Positions 16,087-23,694 of a stretch of 64,000 nt of DNA are shown here, piece after piece. Location of the stretch: the NCBI RefSeq assembly GCF_001905125.1, contig NZ_LWLE01000001.1, positions 958,880 to 1,022,879 of the forward strand, written 5' to 3'. The translations under genes and the position numbers were made by a program. Every line of letters starts with the position of its first letter. The first letter of the stretch is position 1. The notes beneath the pieces were generated by a model, which did not search any database, was not told where the DNA came from, and saw only the letters and a program-made list of their open reading frames with translations. The DNA comes from Streptomyces sp. TSRI0281. GTDB taxonomy: Bacteria; Actinomycetota; Actinomycetes; Streptomycetales; Streptomycetaceae.

Positions 16087-17259
16087 TCAGTACGACTTGG
16101 GCAGTCCCAGGGACTGGTGGGAGACGTAGTTCAGGATCATCTCGCGGCTGACCGGGGCGATCCGGGCCACCCGGGATGCGGTGATCAGCGAGGCGAGCCC
16201 GTACTCACGGGTGAGGCCGTTGCCGCCGAGGGTGTGGACGGCCTGGTCGACGGCCTTCACGCACGCCTCACCGGCCGCGTACTTGGCCATGTTGGCGGCC
16301 TCGCCCGCGCCGACGTCGTCGCCCGCGTCGCAGAGCCCGGCGGCCTTCTGCATCATCAGCCGGGCCAGTTCCAGCTCGATGTGGGCGATGGCGAGCGGGT
16401 GCGCGATGGCCTGGTGGGAGCCGATGGGGGCCTTCCACACCTGGCGGGTCCTGGCGTACTCGACGGCCCTGCCGAGCGCGTAGCGCCCCATGCCGATGGC
16501 GAACGCGGCGGTCATGACGCGTTCGGGGTTCAGCCCGGCGAACAGCTGGAGCAGTCCGGCGTCCTCGTCCCCGACCAGCGCGTCGGCGGGCAGCCGTACG
16601 TCGTCCAGGACCAGCTCGAACTGCTTCTCCGGCGCCTGGAGTTCCATGTCGATCTGCGAGCGCCCGAAGCCGGGAGCCTCGCGCGGCACGATGAAGAGGC
16701 AGGGCTTGAGCGTGCCGGACCTGGCGTCCTCGGTGCGGCCGACGATCAGGGTGGCGTCGGCGATGTCGACGCCGGAGACGAAGACCTTGCGGCCGGTGAG
16801 CAGCCAGTCGGCGTCGGGACCCGTGCCGTCGCGGCGGGCGGTGGTGGTGATCCGGTGCGAGTTGGAACCGGCGTCCGGCTCGGTGATGCCGAAGGCCATG
16901 GTGAGCGTGCCGTCGGCGAGACCGGGGAGCCACTGCCGCTTCTGTGCCTCGGTGCCGAAGCGGGCGATGACGGTGCCGCAGATCGCGGGCGAGACGACCA
17001 TCATCAGGAGCGGGGAGCCCATGGCGCCCAACTCTTCAAGGACTATGGAGAGTTCGGCCATCCCGCCGCCACCGCCGCCGTACTCCTCGGGCAGGTTCAC
17101 CCCGAGGTAGCCGAGCTTGGCTGCCTCGGCCCACAGCTCGCGGGGGTGGGCGCCCTCGCGTATCACGGAGGTCATGTAGTCGCGCCCGTAGCGCTTGCCG
17201 AGGGCGGCGACGGCTGCGCGCAGCGCCCGGTGCTCTTCGGTTTCGAGGACGGTGCTCAT
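16087..17259 (-). CDS. acyl-CoA dehydrogenase
   Basis: A 390-aa FAD enzyme of normal length. It contains 'FGITEPDAGSNSHRITTTA' (FAD/substrate loop), 'WLLTGRKVFVSGVDIADA', 'RQVWKAPIGSHQAIAHPLA' and the C-terminal 'VHTLGGNGLTREYGLASLI', in which the usual catalytic Glu region is preserved. The substrate should be a branched or terpenoid acyl-CoA, judging by the neighbours. ATG 17259 overlaps the stop of the biotin carboxylase gene (ATGA), with GAGGAG upstream. Confidence 0.92.
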   Translation of the reverse strand: MSTVLETEEHRALRAAVAALGKRYGRDYMTSVIREGAHPRELWAEAAKLGYLGVNLPEEYGGGGGGMAELSIVLEELGAMGSPLLMMVVSPAICGTVIARFGTEAQKRQWLPGLADGTLTMAFGITEPDAGSNSHRITTTARRDGTGPDADWLLTGRKVFVSGVDIADATLIVGRTEDARSGTLKPCLFIVPREAPGFGRSQIDMELQAPEKQFELVLDDVRLPADALVGDEDAGLLQLFAGLNPERVMTAAFAIGMGRYALGRAVEYARTRQVWKAPIGSHQAIAHPLAIAHIELELARLMMQKAAGLCDAGDDVGAGEAANMAKYAAGEACVKAVDQAVHTLGGNGLTREYGLASLITASRVARIAPVSREMILNYVSHQSLGLPKSY

Positions 17260-19220
17260 ACGTTCTCCTCCGGTGCGGCGGGTTCGGTGACGACGGCGAG
17301 CAGGGCTCCGACCTCGACCTGGAGGCCGGGGGCGGCGTGCAGTGCGGTGAGGGTGCCGGTGGCGGGGGCGAGGATGCGGTGCTCCATCTTCATCGCCTCC
17401 AGCCAGATCAGCGGCTGCCCGGCCTCGACGGCGGCGCCCCGGGCCAGTCCGTCCGCGAGGCGCACGACGGTGCCGGGCATCGGGGCGAGCAGCGAGCCGG
17501 GTTCGCTCTGCGCGCTCGGGTCGGTGAAGCGGGGCAGGGCGGTGAAGGTGTACGAGCCGGTGGCTCCGTCCACGTACACCCGGTCGCGGTGGACGGCGAT
17601 GTCGAAGTGGCGGGTGACGCCGTCGGTTTCGAGGGTGACGCGGTCGGGGCGGGCGGCGAGGACCCGGATGCCGGGGGCGTCGTGCGGGACCGGGCCGCTC
17701 CGTGTGGTGCGGTAGGCGATCTCGTGTTCGGTGCCGTCGGGTTCGCCCCGGTAGCGCTTGGTCTGCGGCTGCGAGGTGACGTTGCGCCAGGCGCCGAAGC
17801 GGGCGGGGCCGGGGGCCTTCTCCCGCGCGGGGCGGTGGCGTACGGCGTCCGCGAGGGCGGCGGCGAGGGCGGCGGTACGGGCCCGGTCGCCGCCGGCCGG
17901 GGCGGTGAGGTCCGCCAGGTGCCGGTCGTAGAAGCCGGTGTCCACGCGGGCCGCGACGAAGTCCGGGTGGCGCAGGGACCGTACGAGCAGATCGCGGTTG
18001 GTGACCGGGCCGTGGATGCTGGCGCGCTCCAGGGCGCGGGCGAGCAGGCGCACGGCTTCGGTACGGGTGGGCGCGTGGGCGATGACCTTGGCGAGCATCG
18101 GGTCGTAGTGCACGCCGATGGTGTCGCCGCCGGTGTACCCGGTGTCCAGGCGCAGTCCGGGCTCGTCCGGCACCGCGAGCGTGAGCAGTGCTCCGGTCTG
18201 TGGCTGCCAGTCACGCGCGGGGTCCTCGGCATAGAGCCGGGCCTCGACGGCGTGCCCCTCCGGCTGCGGCGGCCCGGCGGCGGGCAGCGGCTCCCCCTCC
18301 GCGATCCGCAGTTGCAGCGCGACGAGATCGAGCCCGAACACCGCTTCCGTCACCGGGTGCTCGACCTGGAGCCGGGTGTTCATCTCCAGGAAGTACGGGT
18401 GACCCCCGGCCGAGAGCAGGAACTCGACGGTGCCCGCCCCCGTGTATCCGACCGCCCGCGCGGCGGCGACGGCCGACTCGTGCAGCCGGGCCCGCACCGC
18501 GTCGTCCAGACCGGGCGCGGGGGCCTCCTCGATGACCTTCTGGTGGCGGCGCTGGAGCGAGCAGTCCCGGGTCCCGAGCGCCCAGACGGTGCCGTGCCCG
18601 TCCGCCATGACCTGGACCTCGACATGCCGGCCGCGCTCCACGTACGGCTCGGCGAACACCTCCCCGTCCCCGAAGGCCGCCGTCGCCTCGGCGGACGCGG
18701 CCGTCAACTCGGCCTCCAGTGCGCCCAGTTCCCGTACGACCCGCATACCGCGCCCGCCCCCGCCCGACGCGGCCTTCAGCAGCAGCGGCAGATCGGCGGC
18801 GGTCACGCTCCCGGTGTCCAGGGGTGCCAGCAGCGGGACCCCGGCGGCCCCCATCAGCTCCTTGGCGCGGGTCTTGGACGCCATCAGCTCGATGGCCTCG
18901 ACCGGCGGCCCGACCCAGCGCAGCCCGGCGTCCTGGACGGCGGCGGCGAAGGCGGCGTTCTCGGAGAGGAAGCCGTACCCGGGATGCACCGCGTCGGCGC
19001 CCGCCGCCAGCGCGGCGGCCACCACCAGGTCGCCGCGCAGATACGTGTCCGACGGGGCCGCCCCCGGCAGCCGCACGGCGAGGTCGGCCTCGCGGACGTG
19101 CAGGGCGTCCGCGTCGGCGTCCGAGTACACGGCGACGCCGGTGATGCCCAGGGCGCGGCAGGTGCGGAAGATCCGGCAGGCGATCTCGCCCCGGTTGGCG
19201 ACGAGCAGAGTGGTGATCAT
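17256..19220 (-). CDS. acyl-CoA carboxylase alpha subunit (biotin carboxylase plus BCCP)
   Basis: A 654-aa protein. The biotin carboxylase domain starts at residue 1 ('LLVANRGEIACRIFRTCR'), with the Gly-rich ATP loop 'KAASGGGGRGMRVV' (about 150), 'EVQVMADGHGTVWALGTRDCS', 'EMNTRLQVEHPVTE' (catalytic Glu/Arg) and 'VEARLYAEDPARDWQPQTG'. A linker leads to the C-terminal biotinyl domain with 'LEAMKMEHRI', whose second Lys is biotinylated. It carboxylates biotin and pairs with the beta subunit encoded just upstream (8-nt gap). The layout is that of methylcrotonyl- or geranyl-CoA carboxylases. ATG 19220 is used although the frame is open far upstream inside the beta-subunit gene. Confidence 0.93.
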   Translation of the reverse strand: MITTLLVANRGEIACRIFRTCRALGITGVAVYSDADADALHVREADLAVRLPGAAPSDTYLRGDLVVAAALAAGADAVHPGYGFLSENAAFAAAVQDAGLRWVGPPVEAIELMASKTRAKELMGAAGVPLLAPLDTGSVTAADLPLLLKAASGGGGRGMRVVRELGALEAELTAASAEATAAFGDGEVFAEPYVERGRHVEVQVMADGHGTVWALGTRDCSLQRRHQKVIEEAPAPGLDDAVRARLHESAVAAARAVGYTGAGTVEFLLSAGGHPYFLEMNTRLQVEHPVTEAVFGLDLVALQLRIAEGEPLPAAGPPQPEGHAVEARLYAEDPARDWQPQTGALLTLAVPDEPGLRLDTGYTGGDTIGVHYDPMLAKVIAHAPTRTEAVRLLARALERASIHGPVTNRDLLVRSLRHPDFVAARVDTGFYDRHLADLTAPAGGDRARTAALAAALADAVRHRPAREKAPGPARFGAWRNVTSQPQTKRYRGEPDGTEHEIAYRTTRSGPVPHDAPGIRVLAARPDRVTLETDGVTRHFDIAVHRDRVYVDGATGSYTFTALPRFTDPSAQSEPGSLLAPMPGTVVRLADGLARGAAVEAGQPLIWLEAMKMEHRILAPATGTLTALHAAPGLQVEVGALLAVVTEPAAPEENV

Positions 19221-19228
19221 CTGGGGCC

Positions 19229-20827
19229 TCACATCCGGAATATGCCGAAGCCGCCACGGACGCCCTCGACCGGTGCGGTATGGATCGCGGACAGGCACAT
19301 CCCGAGGACGGTCCTGGTGTCGCGCGGGTCGATGACCCCGTCGTCGTACAGCCGCCCGGAGAGGAACATCGGCAGCGACTCCGACTCGATCTGCTGCTCC
19401 ACCATGGCGCGCAGCCCGGCGTCGGCCTCGTCGTCGTACGGCAGCCCCTTCGCGGCGGCGGAGGCGCGGGCGACGATCGACAGGACGCCCGCCAGCTGCT
19501 GGGGCCCCATGACGGCGGACTTGCTGCCGGGCCAGGCGAAGAGGAAGCGCGGGTCGTAGGCCCGGCCGCACATGCCGTAGTGCCCGGCCCCGTAGGAGGC
19601 GCCCATCAGCACGGACAGATGCGGGACCTTCGAGTTCGCCACCGCGTTGATCATCATCGCCCCGTGCTTGATGATGCCGCCCTGCTCGTACTCCTTGCCG
19701 ACCATGTAGCCGGTGGTGTTGTGCAGGAAGAGGAGCGGGATGTCGCGCTGGTTGGCGAGCTGGATGAACTGGGCGGCCTTCTGCGACTCCTCGCTGAACA
19801 GCACGCCCTGCGCGTTGGCGAGGATGCCGACGGGATAGCCGTGCAGCGTGGCCCACCCGGTGACCAGGCTGGTCCCGTACAGCGGCTTGAACGCGTCGAA
19901 GTCCGAGCCGTCCACGATCCGGGCGATGACCTCGCGCGGGTCGAACGGCACCTTCAGGTCCCCCGGCACGATCCCGATCAGCTCGTCCTCGTCGTACGCG
20001 GGCGGCTCGGCGGGACCCGGATCGGGGTGCGCCTTGCGCCAGTTGAGCCGGGCGACGATGCGGCGGGCCTGCCGCAGCGCGTCGTGCTCGTCCACGGCGT
20101 AGTGATCGGCGAGCCCGGACGTACGGGCGTGCATCTCGGCGCCGCCGAGCGATTCGTCGTCGCTCTCCTCGCCGGTGGCCATCTTCACCAGCGGCGGTCC
20201 GCCGAGGAAGACCTTGGACTGCTCCTTGATCATGACGGTGTGGTCGGACATGCCGGGGACGTACGCGCCTCCGGCGGTCGAGTTCCCGAAGACGACGGCG
20301 ACGGTGGGGATTCCGGCGGCGGAGAGCCGGGTGATGTCGCGGAACAGCGCCCCGCCGGGGATGAAGATCTCCTTCTGGGACGGCAGGTCCGCGCCCCCCG
20401 ACTCCACCAGACTGATGCAGGGCAGCCGGTTGGCGAAGGCGATCTCGTTGGCGCGCAGGGCCTTCTTCAGCGTCCAGGGGTTCGACGCGCCGCCGCGTAC
20501 GGTCGGGTCGTTCGCGGTGATCAGGCACTCGACGCCCGACACCACCCCGATCCCGGTGACCAGCGAGGCGCCCACCGCGAAGTCACTGCCCCAGGCGGCG
20601 AGCGGCGACAGCTCCAGGAACGGGGTGTCCGGGTCGAGGAGCAGCTCGATCCGTTCCCGGGCCAGCAGCTTGCCGCGTTTGCGGTGCCGTGCGAGGTACT
20701 TCTCGCCGCCGCCCGCGAGGGCCTTGGCGTGCTCGGTCTCCAGCTCGGCGAGCTTGGCGAGCATGGCCTCGCGGTTGGCGGCGTATTCGGGGCCGGCGGT
20801 GTCGAGCACGGTGGGCAGGACGGTCAT
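19229..20827 (-). CDS. acyl-CoA carboxylase beta subunit (carboxyltransferase, MCC/GCC-like)
   Basis: A 532-aa crotonase-type carboxyltransferase that transfers CO2 from biotin to an acyl-CoA. 'RKRGKLLARERIELLLDPDTPF', 'TANDPTVRGGASNPWTLKK', 'GIPTVAVVFGNSTAGGAYVP' and 'LHNTTGYMVGKEYEQGGI' are visible. 'GIVPGDLKVPFDPREVIARI' is closer to 3-methylcrotonyl/geranyl-CoA carboxylases than to propionyl-CoA carboxylases. The start MTVLPTVLDT at 20827 overlaps the atuA-like stop (ATGA). Long Arg/Glu-rich upstream frames are antisense to the acidic tail of the atuA-like gene and are ignored. Confidence 0.92.
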   Translation of the reverse strand: MTVLPTVLDTAGPEYAANREAMLAKLAELETEHAKALAGGGEKYLARHRKRGKLLARERIELLLDPDTPFLELSPLAAWGSDFAVGASLVTGIGVVSGVECLITANDPTVRGGASNPWTLKKALRANEIAFANRLPCISLVESGGADLPSQKEIFIPGGALFRDITRLSAAGIPTVAVVFGNSTAGGAYVPGMSDHTVMIKEQSKVFLGGPPLVKMATGEESDDESLGGAEMHARTSGLADHYAVDEHDALRQARRIVARLNWRKAHPDPGPAEPPAYDEDELIGIVPGDLKVPFDPREVIARIVDGSDFDAFKPLYGTSLVTGWATLHGYPVGILANAQGVLFSEESQKAAQFIQLANQRDIPLLFLHNTTGYMVGKEYEQGGIIKHGAMMINAVANSKVPHLSVLMGASYGAGHYGMCGRAYDPRFLFAWPGSKSAVMGPQQLAGVLSIVARASAAAKGLPYDDEADAGLRAMVEQQIESESLPMFLSGRLYDDGVIDPRDTRTVLGMCLSAIHTAPVEGVRGGFGIFRM

Positions 20828-22647
20828 GCGGTCACCTCCGGGGCGGGGGCGTGCTCGGGCACGGGCTCGTTTGCGGCTGCGGCTGCGGCTTCGGGGGCGG
20901 GCTCGGGCTCGGGCTCGGCTGCGGACTCGTGGGCACGAAGAAGGGCTTCGGGGATCGGCAGGCACCGGGACCGCAGCCACTCCCCCACCGCCTTGGCCTG
21001 CGGATCGAAGCGGGCCTGCGCGGCCACGCCCTCGCCCAGCAGCCCCCGGACGGTGAAGTTCAGGGCGCGCAGGTGCGGCAGGACATGGCGTACGACGGTG
21101 AGTCGGGCGGTCTCCGGGAGCAGCTCCCGGAACCGTTCGACGGTCAGCTCATGGGCGAGCCAGCGCCACGCGTCGTCGGTGCGCACCCAGACGCCGACAT
21201 TGGCGTCGCCGCCCTTGTCCCCGCTGCGGGCGCCCGCGACCCGGCCAAGTGGGGCGCTGCGGGTGGGGCCCGGCTCCAGGGGCTCGGGAAGCTCCGGGGC
21301 GTCCGCGAGATCGTCCAGTACCCGGGTGACGGGGGCGGGCGGCACGGCTTCCCGCGCCCCGTCCGGCAGGACGGCGATGTGCGGGACGTCCCCGGCCGGT
21401 ACGTACAGGGCCTCGAACACCCCGTAGGGCGCGCCCTTTCCGGGCGGGGCGGTGACATGGAAGCCGGGGTAGCTGCCGAGCGCCAGCTCCACGGCGGCGC
21501 CGGAGACGGCCCGCCCGACGGTGGCGGCGTCCTGGTCGCGCACGACGAGCCGGAGCAGTGCGCTGGCGGTCTCCTGGGTGGGCGCGTCCGGCCGGTCGGT
21601 ACGGGCCAGCTCCCAGCGCACCTCGGCCGGCCGGCGTCCGCCCCGGTCCAGGGCGTCCTCGAACTGCTCCCGCACGAGCCGCGCCTTGGCCTCGATGTCG
21701 AGGCCGGTGAGCACGAAGACGACCTCGTTGCGCCAGCCGCCGAGCCGGTTGAGCCCGGCCTTGAGCGTGGGCGGCGGGGCCTCGCCCCGTACCCCGTGGA
21801 CACGGACCCGGTCCGGCCCTTCCTGGGTGAGCCGTACGGTGTCGAGCCGGGCGGTGACGTCGGGCCCGGCGTACCGGGCGCCCCCGGTCTCGTACAGGAG
21901 TTGCGCGGTCACCGTGCCGATGTCGACGACGCCGCCCGTCCCGTCGTGCTTGGTGATGACGGACGATCCGTCGGCGTGGATCTCGGCGAGCGGGAAGCCG
22001 GGGCGGCGCACGTCGTGCTCGCCGAAGAAGGCGTAGTTGCCGCCGGTGGCCTGGGTGCCGCACTCCAGGACGTGCCCGGCGACGACGGCTCCGGCGAGTG
22101 CGTCGAGGTCGTCCGGCCCCCAGCCGAAGTGGGCGGAGGCGGGTCCGGTGACGAGGGCGGCGTCGGTGACCCGCCCGGTGACGACGACATCGGCCCCGGC
22201 GCGCAGACAGGCGGCGATGCCCGCGCCGCCGAGGTAGGCGTTGGCGGTGAGGAACCCGTCGGGCACGGGCAGGCTGTCGCCCTCGACATGGGCGACGCGC
22301 ACCGGCACGCCCACCTTGTCGGCCAACTCCCGTACGGTGGCGGCCAATCCGGCGGGGTTGAGCCCCCCGGCGTTGGCGACGATCTTTACTCCGCGTTCGT
22401 GGGCGAGCCCGAGCCCTTCTTCGAGCTGGCGCAGGAAGGTGGTGGCGTATCCGCGCTGCGGGTCCTTCAGGCGGCTGCGTCCGAGGATCAGCATGGTCAG
22501 CTCGGCGAGATAGTCGCCGGTGAGGACGTCGAGGGGGCCGCCGGTGAGCATGTCGCGTACGGCGTCGAAGCGGTCGCCGTAGAACCCGGAGGCGTTGCCG
22601 ATCCGCAGGGGTCCGGACCGCGCTGGGGGTATCGGTGGGGGCTGCAT
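20824..22647 (-). CDS. AtuA-like acyclic terpene utilisation protein (DUF1446)
   Basis: A 607-aa protein. The N-terminal AtuA/DUF1446 domain shows 'RIGNASGFYGDR', 'DVLTGDYLAELTMLIL', 'KIVANAGGLNPAG', 'VVVTGRVTDAALVTGP' and 'ECGTQATGGNYAFFG'. A C-terminal AtuA-associated domain has 'AGARSGDKGGDANVGVWV'. The tail is a low-complexity Ala/Glu/Pro run. In Pseudomonas, atuA belongs to the citronellol/geraniol pathway with geranyl-CoA carboxylase. Here it lies beside a similar carboxylase pair, which argues for a terpenoid or isovaleryl-type route. Its biochemical step is not firmly known. The start overlaps the previous stop by one base (TGATG). Confidence 0.87.
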   Translation of the reverse strand: MQPPPIPPARSGPLRIGNASGFYGDRFDAVRDMLTGGPLDVLTGDYLAELTMLILGRSRLKDPQRGYATTFLRQLEEGLGLAHERGVKIVANAGGLNPAGLAATVRELADKVGVPVRVAHVEGDSLPVPDGFLTANAYLGGAGIAACLRAGADVVVTGRVTDAALVTGPASAHFGWGPDDLDALAGAVVAGHVLECGTQATGGNYAFFGEHDVRRPGFPLAEIHADGSSVITKHDGTGGVVDIGTVTAQLLYETGGARYAGPDVTARLDTVRLTQEGPDRVRVHGVRGEAPPPTLKAGLNRLGGWRNEVVFVLTGLDIEAKARLVREQFEDALDRGGRRPAEVRWELARTDRPDAPTQETASALLRLVVRDQDAATVGRAVSGAAVELALGSYPGFHVTAPPGKGAPYGVFEALYVPAGDVPHIAVLPDGAREAVPPAPVTRVLDDLADAPELPEPLEPGPTRSAPLGRVAGARSGDKGGDANVGVWVRTDDAWRWLAHELTVERFRELLPETARLTVVRHVLPHLRALNFTVRGLLGEGVAAQARFDPQAKAVGEWLRSRCLPIPEALLRAHESAAEPEPEPAPEAAAAAANEPVPEHAPAPEVTA

Positions 22648-23441
22648 CAGTGGCCCTTGCGGGGTGAGCGCCCGGTTCCCGCGGGCCCCGCGAACGCCTG
22701 GGCGATGTTCAGCCACTGGTCGGCGTCGTGCCCGGTGGCGGTGACGGCGAGGTCGTCGCGGTGGGCGCGCTGGGTGACCAGGAGGCAGAAGTCCAGGAGC
22801 GGCCCGGCGATGCACTGCGGGGCACCCTCGGGCCCGTACGCAATCAATTCGCCCTCAGGTGACGTCAGTTCCACCCGGAACTCGCTCTCCGGCGGCTTGA
22901 TCCCCCGTACCGCGTAGGCGTAGTCACGGGCCCGGACCCCGATCCGCGCCACATGCCGGAGCCGGGCGGTCGGCGTGCGGGTGACGCCGAGGGCGTCGGC
23001 GATGTCCTGCCCGTGCGCCCAGGTCTCCATGATCCGGGCGGTGGCCATCGACGCAACGCCCATGGGCGGCCCGTACCAGGGGAAACGGCTCCCGGCGGGG
23101 GCGGCGCGCAACACCCCCTGGAGCCGCTGCCTTCCCGCCCGCCACCGCGCGAGCAGCGCGTCCGGGCCATGGGCGGCCACCAGCTCCCCGGCCGCCTCGT
23201 CGACGAAGGAGTCCGGGCGCTCCAGCGCCTTCGCCACCTCGTCGGCGAACCGGTCCGGCTCGGTCGCTGCCACCAGCGCGACATCGTCGGTCCAGCTGAG
23301 GTGGGCGATCTGATGGGCGACGGTCCACCCCTCGGCGGGCGTCGGAACGGCCCACCGCTCGGCGCTCAACCCGCCGACCAGCCGGTCGAGTTCGCCGCTC
23401 TCCTCGCGCAGATCGTCGATCACGGCTACGGCGTCGAACAC
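22647..23441 (-). CDS. TIGR03084 family protein (DinB-like metal-binding fold)
   Basis: A 264-aa protein of the actinobacterial TIGR03084 family. The N-terminal DinB/maleylpyruvate-isomerase-like helical bundle has metal-ligand histidines in 'GWTVAHQIAHLSWTDD' and 'METWAHGQDIADALG'. These proteins recur beside AtuA and acyl-CoA carboxylase genes, so a role in the same pathway is likely though undefined. GTG 23441 is chosen: GAGGGGG lies 7 nt upstream and the upstream frame is unlike the family. It is the first gene of the operon. Confidence 0.85.
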   Translation of the reverse strand: MFDAVAVIDDLREESGELDRLVGGLSAERWAVPTPAEGWTVAHQIAHLSWTDDVALVAATEPDRFADEVAKALERPDSFVDEAAGELVAAHGPDALLARWRAGRQRLQGVLRAAPAGSRFPWYGPPMGVASMATARIMETWAHGQDIADALGVTRTPTARLRHVARIGVRARDYAYAVRGIKPPESEFRVELTSPEGELIAYGPEGAPQCIAGPLLDFCLLVTQRAHRDDLAVTATGHDADQWLNIAQAFAGPAGTGRSPRKGH

Positions 23442-23498
23442 GTGCGCCCCCTCGGGACCGGGTGTGGTGCCCAGGAGCATGGCAGCGGGCCAGGAAAC

Positions 23499-23520
23499 AA
23501 TCAAGCACGCTTGCATGATT
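23499..23520. promoter_or_regulatory. palindromic operator at the head of the acyl-CoA operon
   Basis: Inner half sites CAAGC and GCTTG are separated by two bases (23502-23513), and AATCA at 23499 is answered by TGATT at 23516-23520. The site lies 58-79 nt upstream of the first gene. CAAGC-GCTTG palindromes are typical of TetR-family regulators of acyl-CoA metabolism; the TetR gene closing this operon is the natural candidate. Confidence 0.55.
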
Positions 23521-23694
23521 ACCTGATTCCCCGCCCGGGTGCCCGCGATGGCCGTCCGACGCGGCTCCGACGCCGGGGCGGCGTCGGCGAGGACGTGCGG
23601 GGGAAGGCGGCACGCCGTCCCGGCGAGGACATGCGGGGGCGGCGGCGCCGCCCTCCGCACGCCCACCACCGCCCCCCCGCACGCGCTCAGAGCG

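Noticed and set aside
17256-20528. A single 1090-codon minus-strand frame joining part of the beta-subunit gene with the biotin carboxylase gene
   Set aside because: Only the part below 19220 is family sequence; above it the frame is an Arg-rich shadow of the carboxyltransferase gene.
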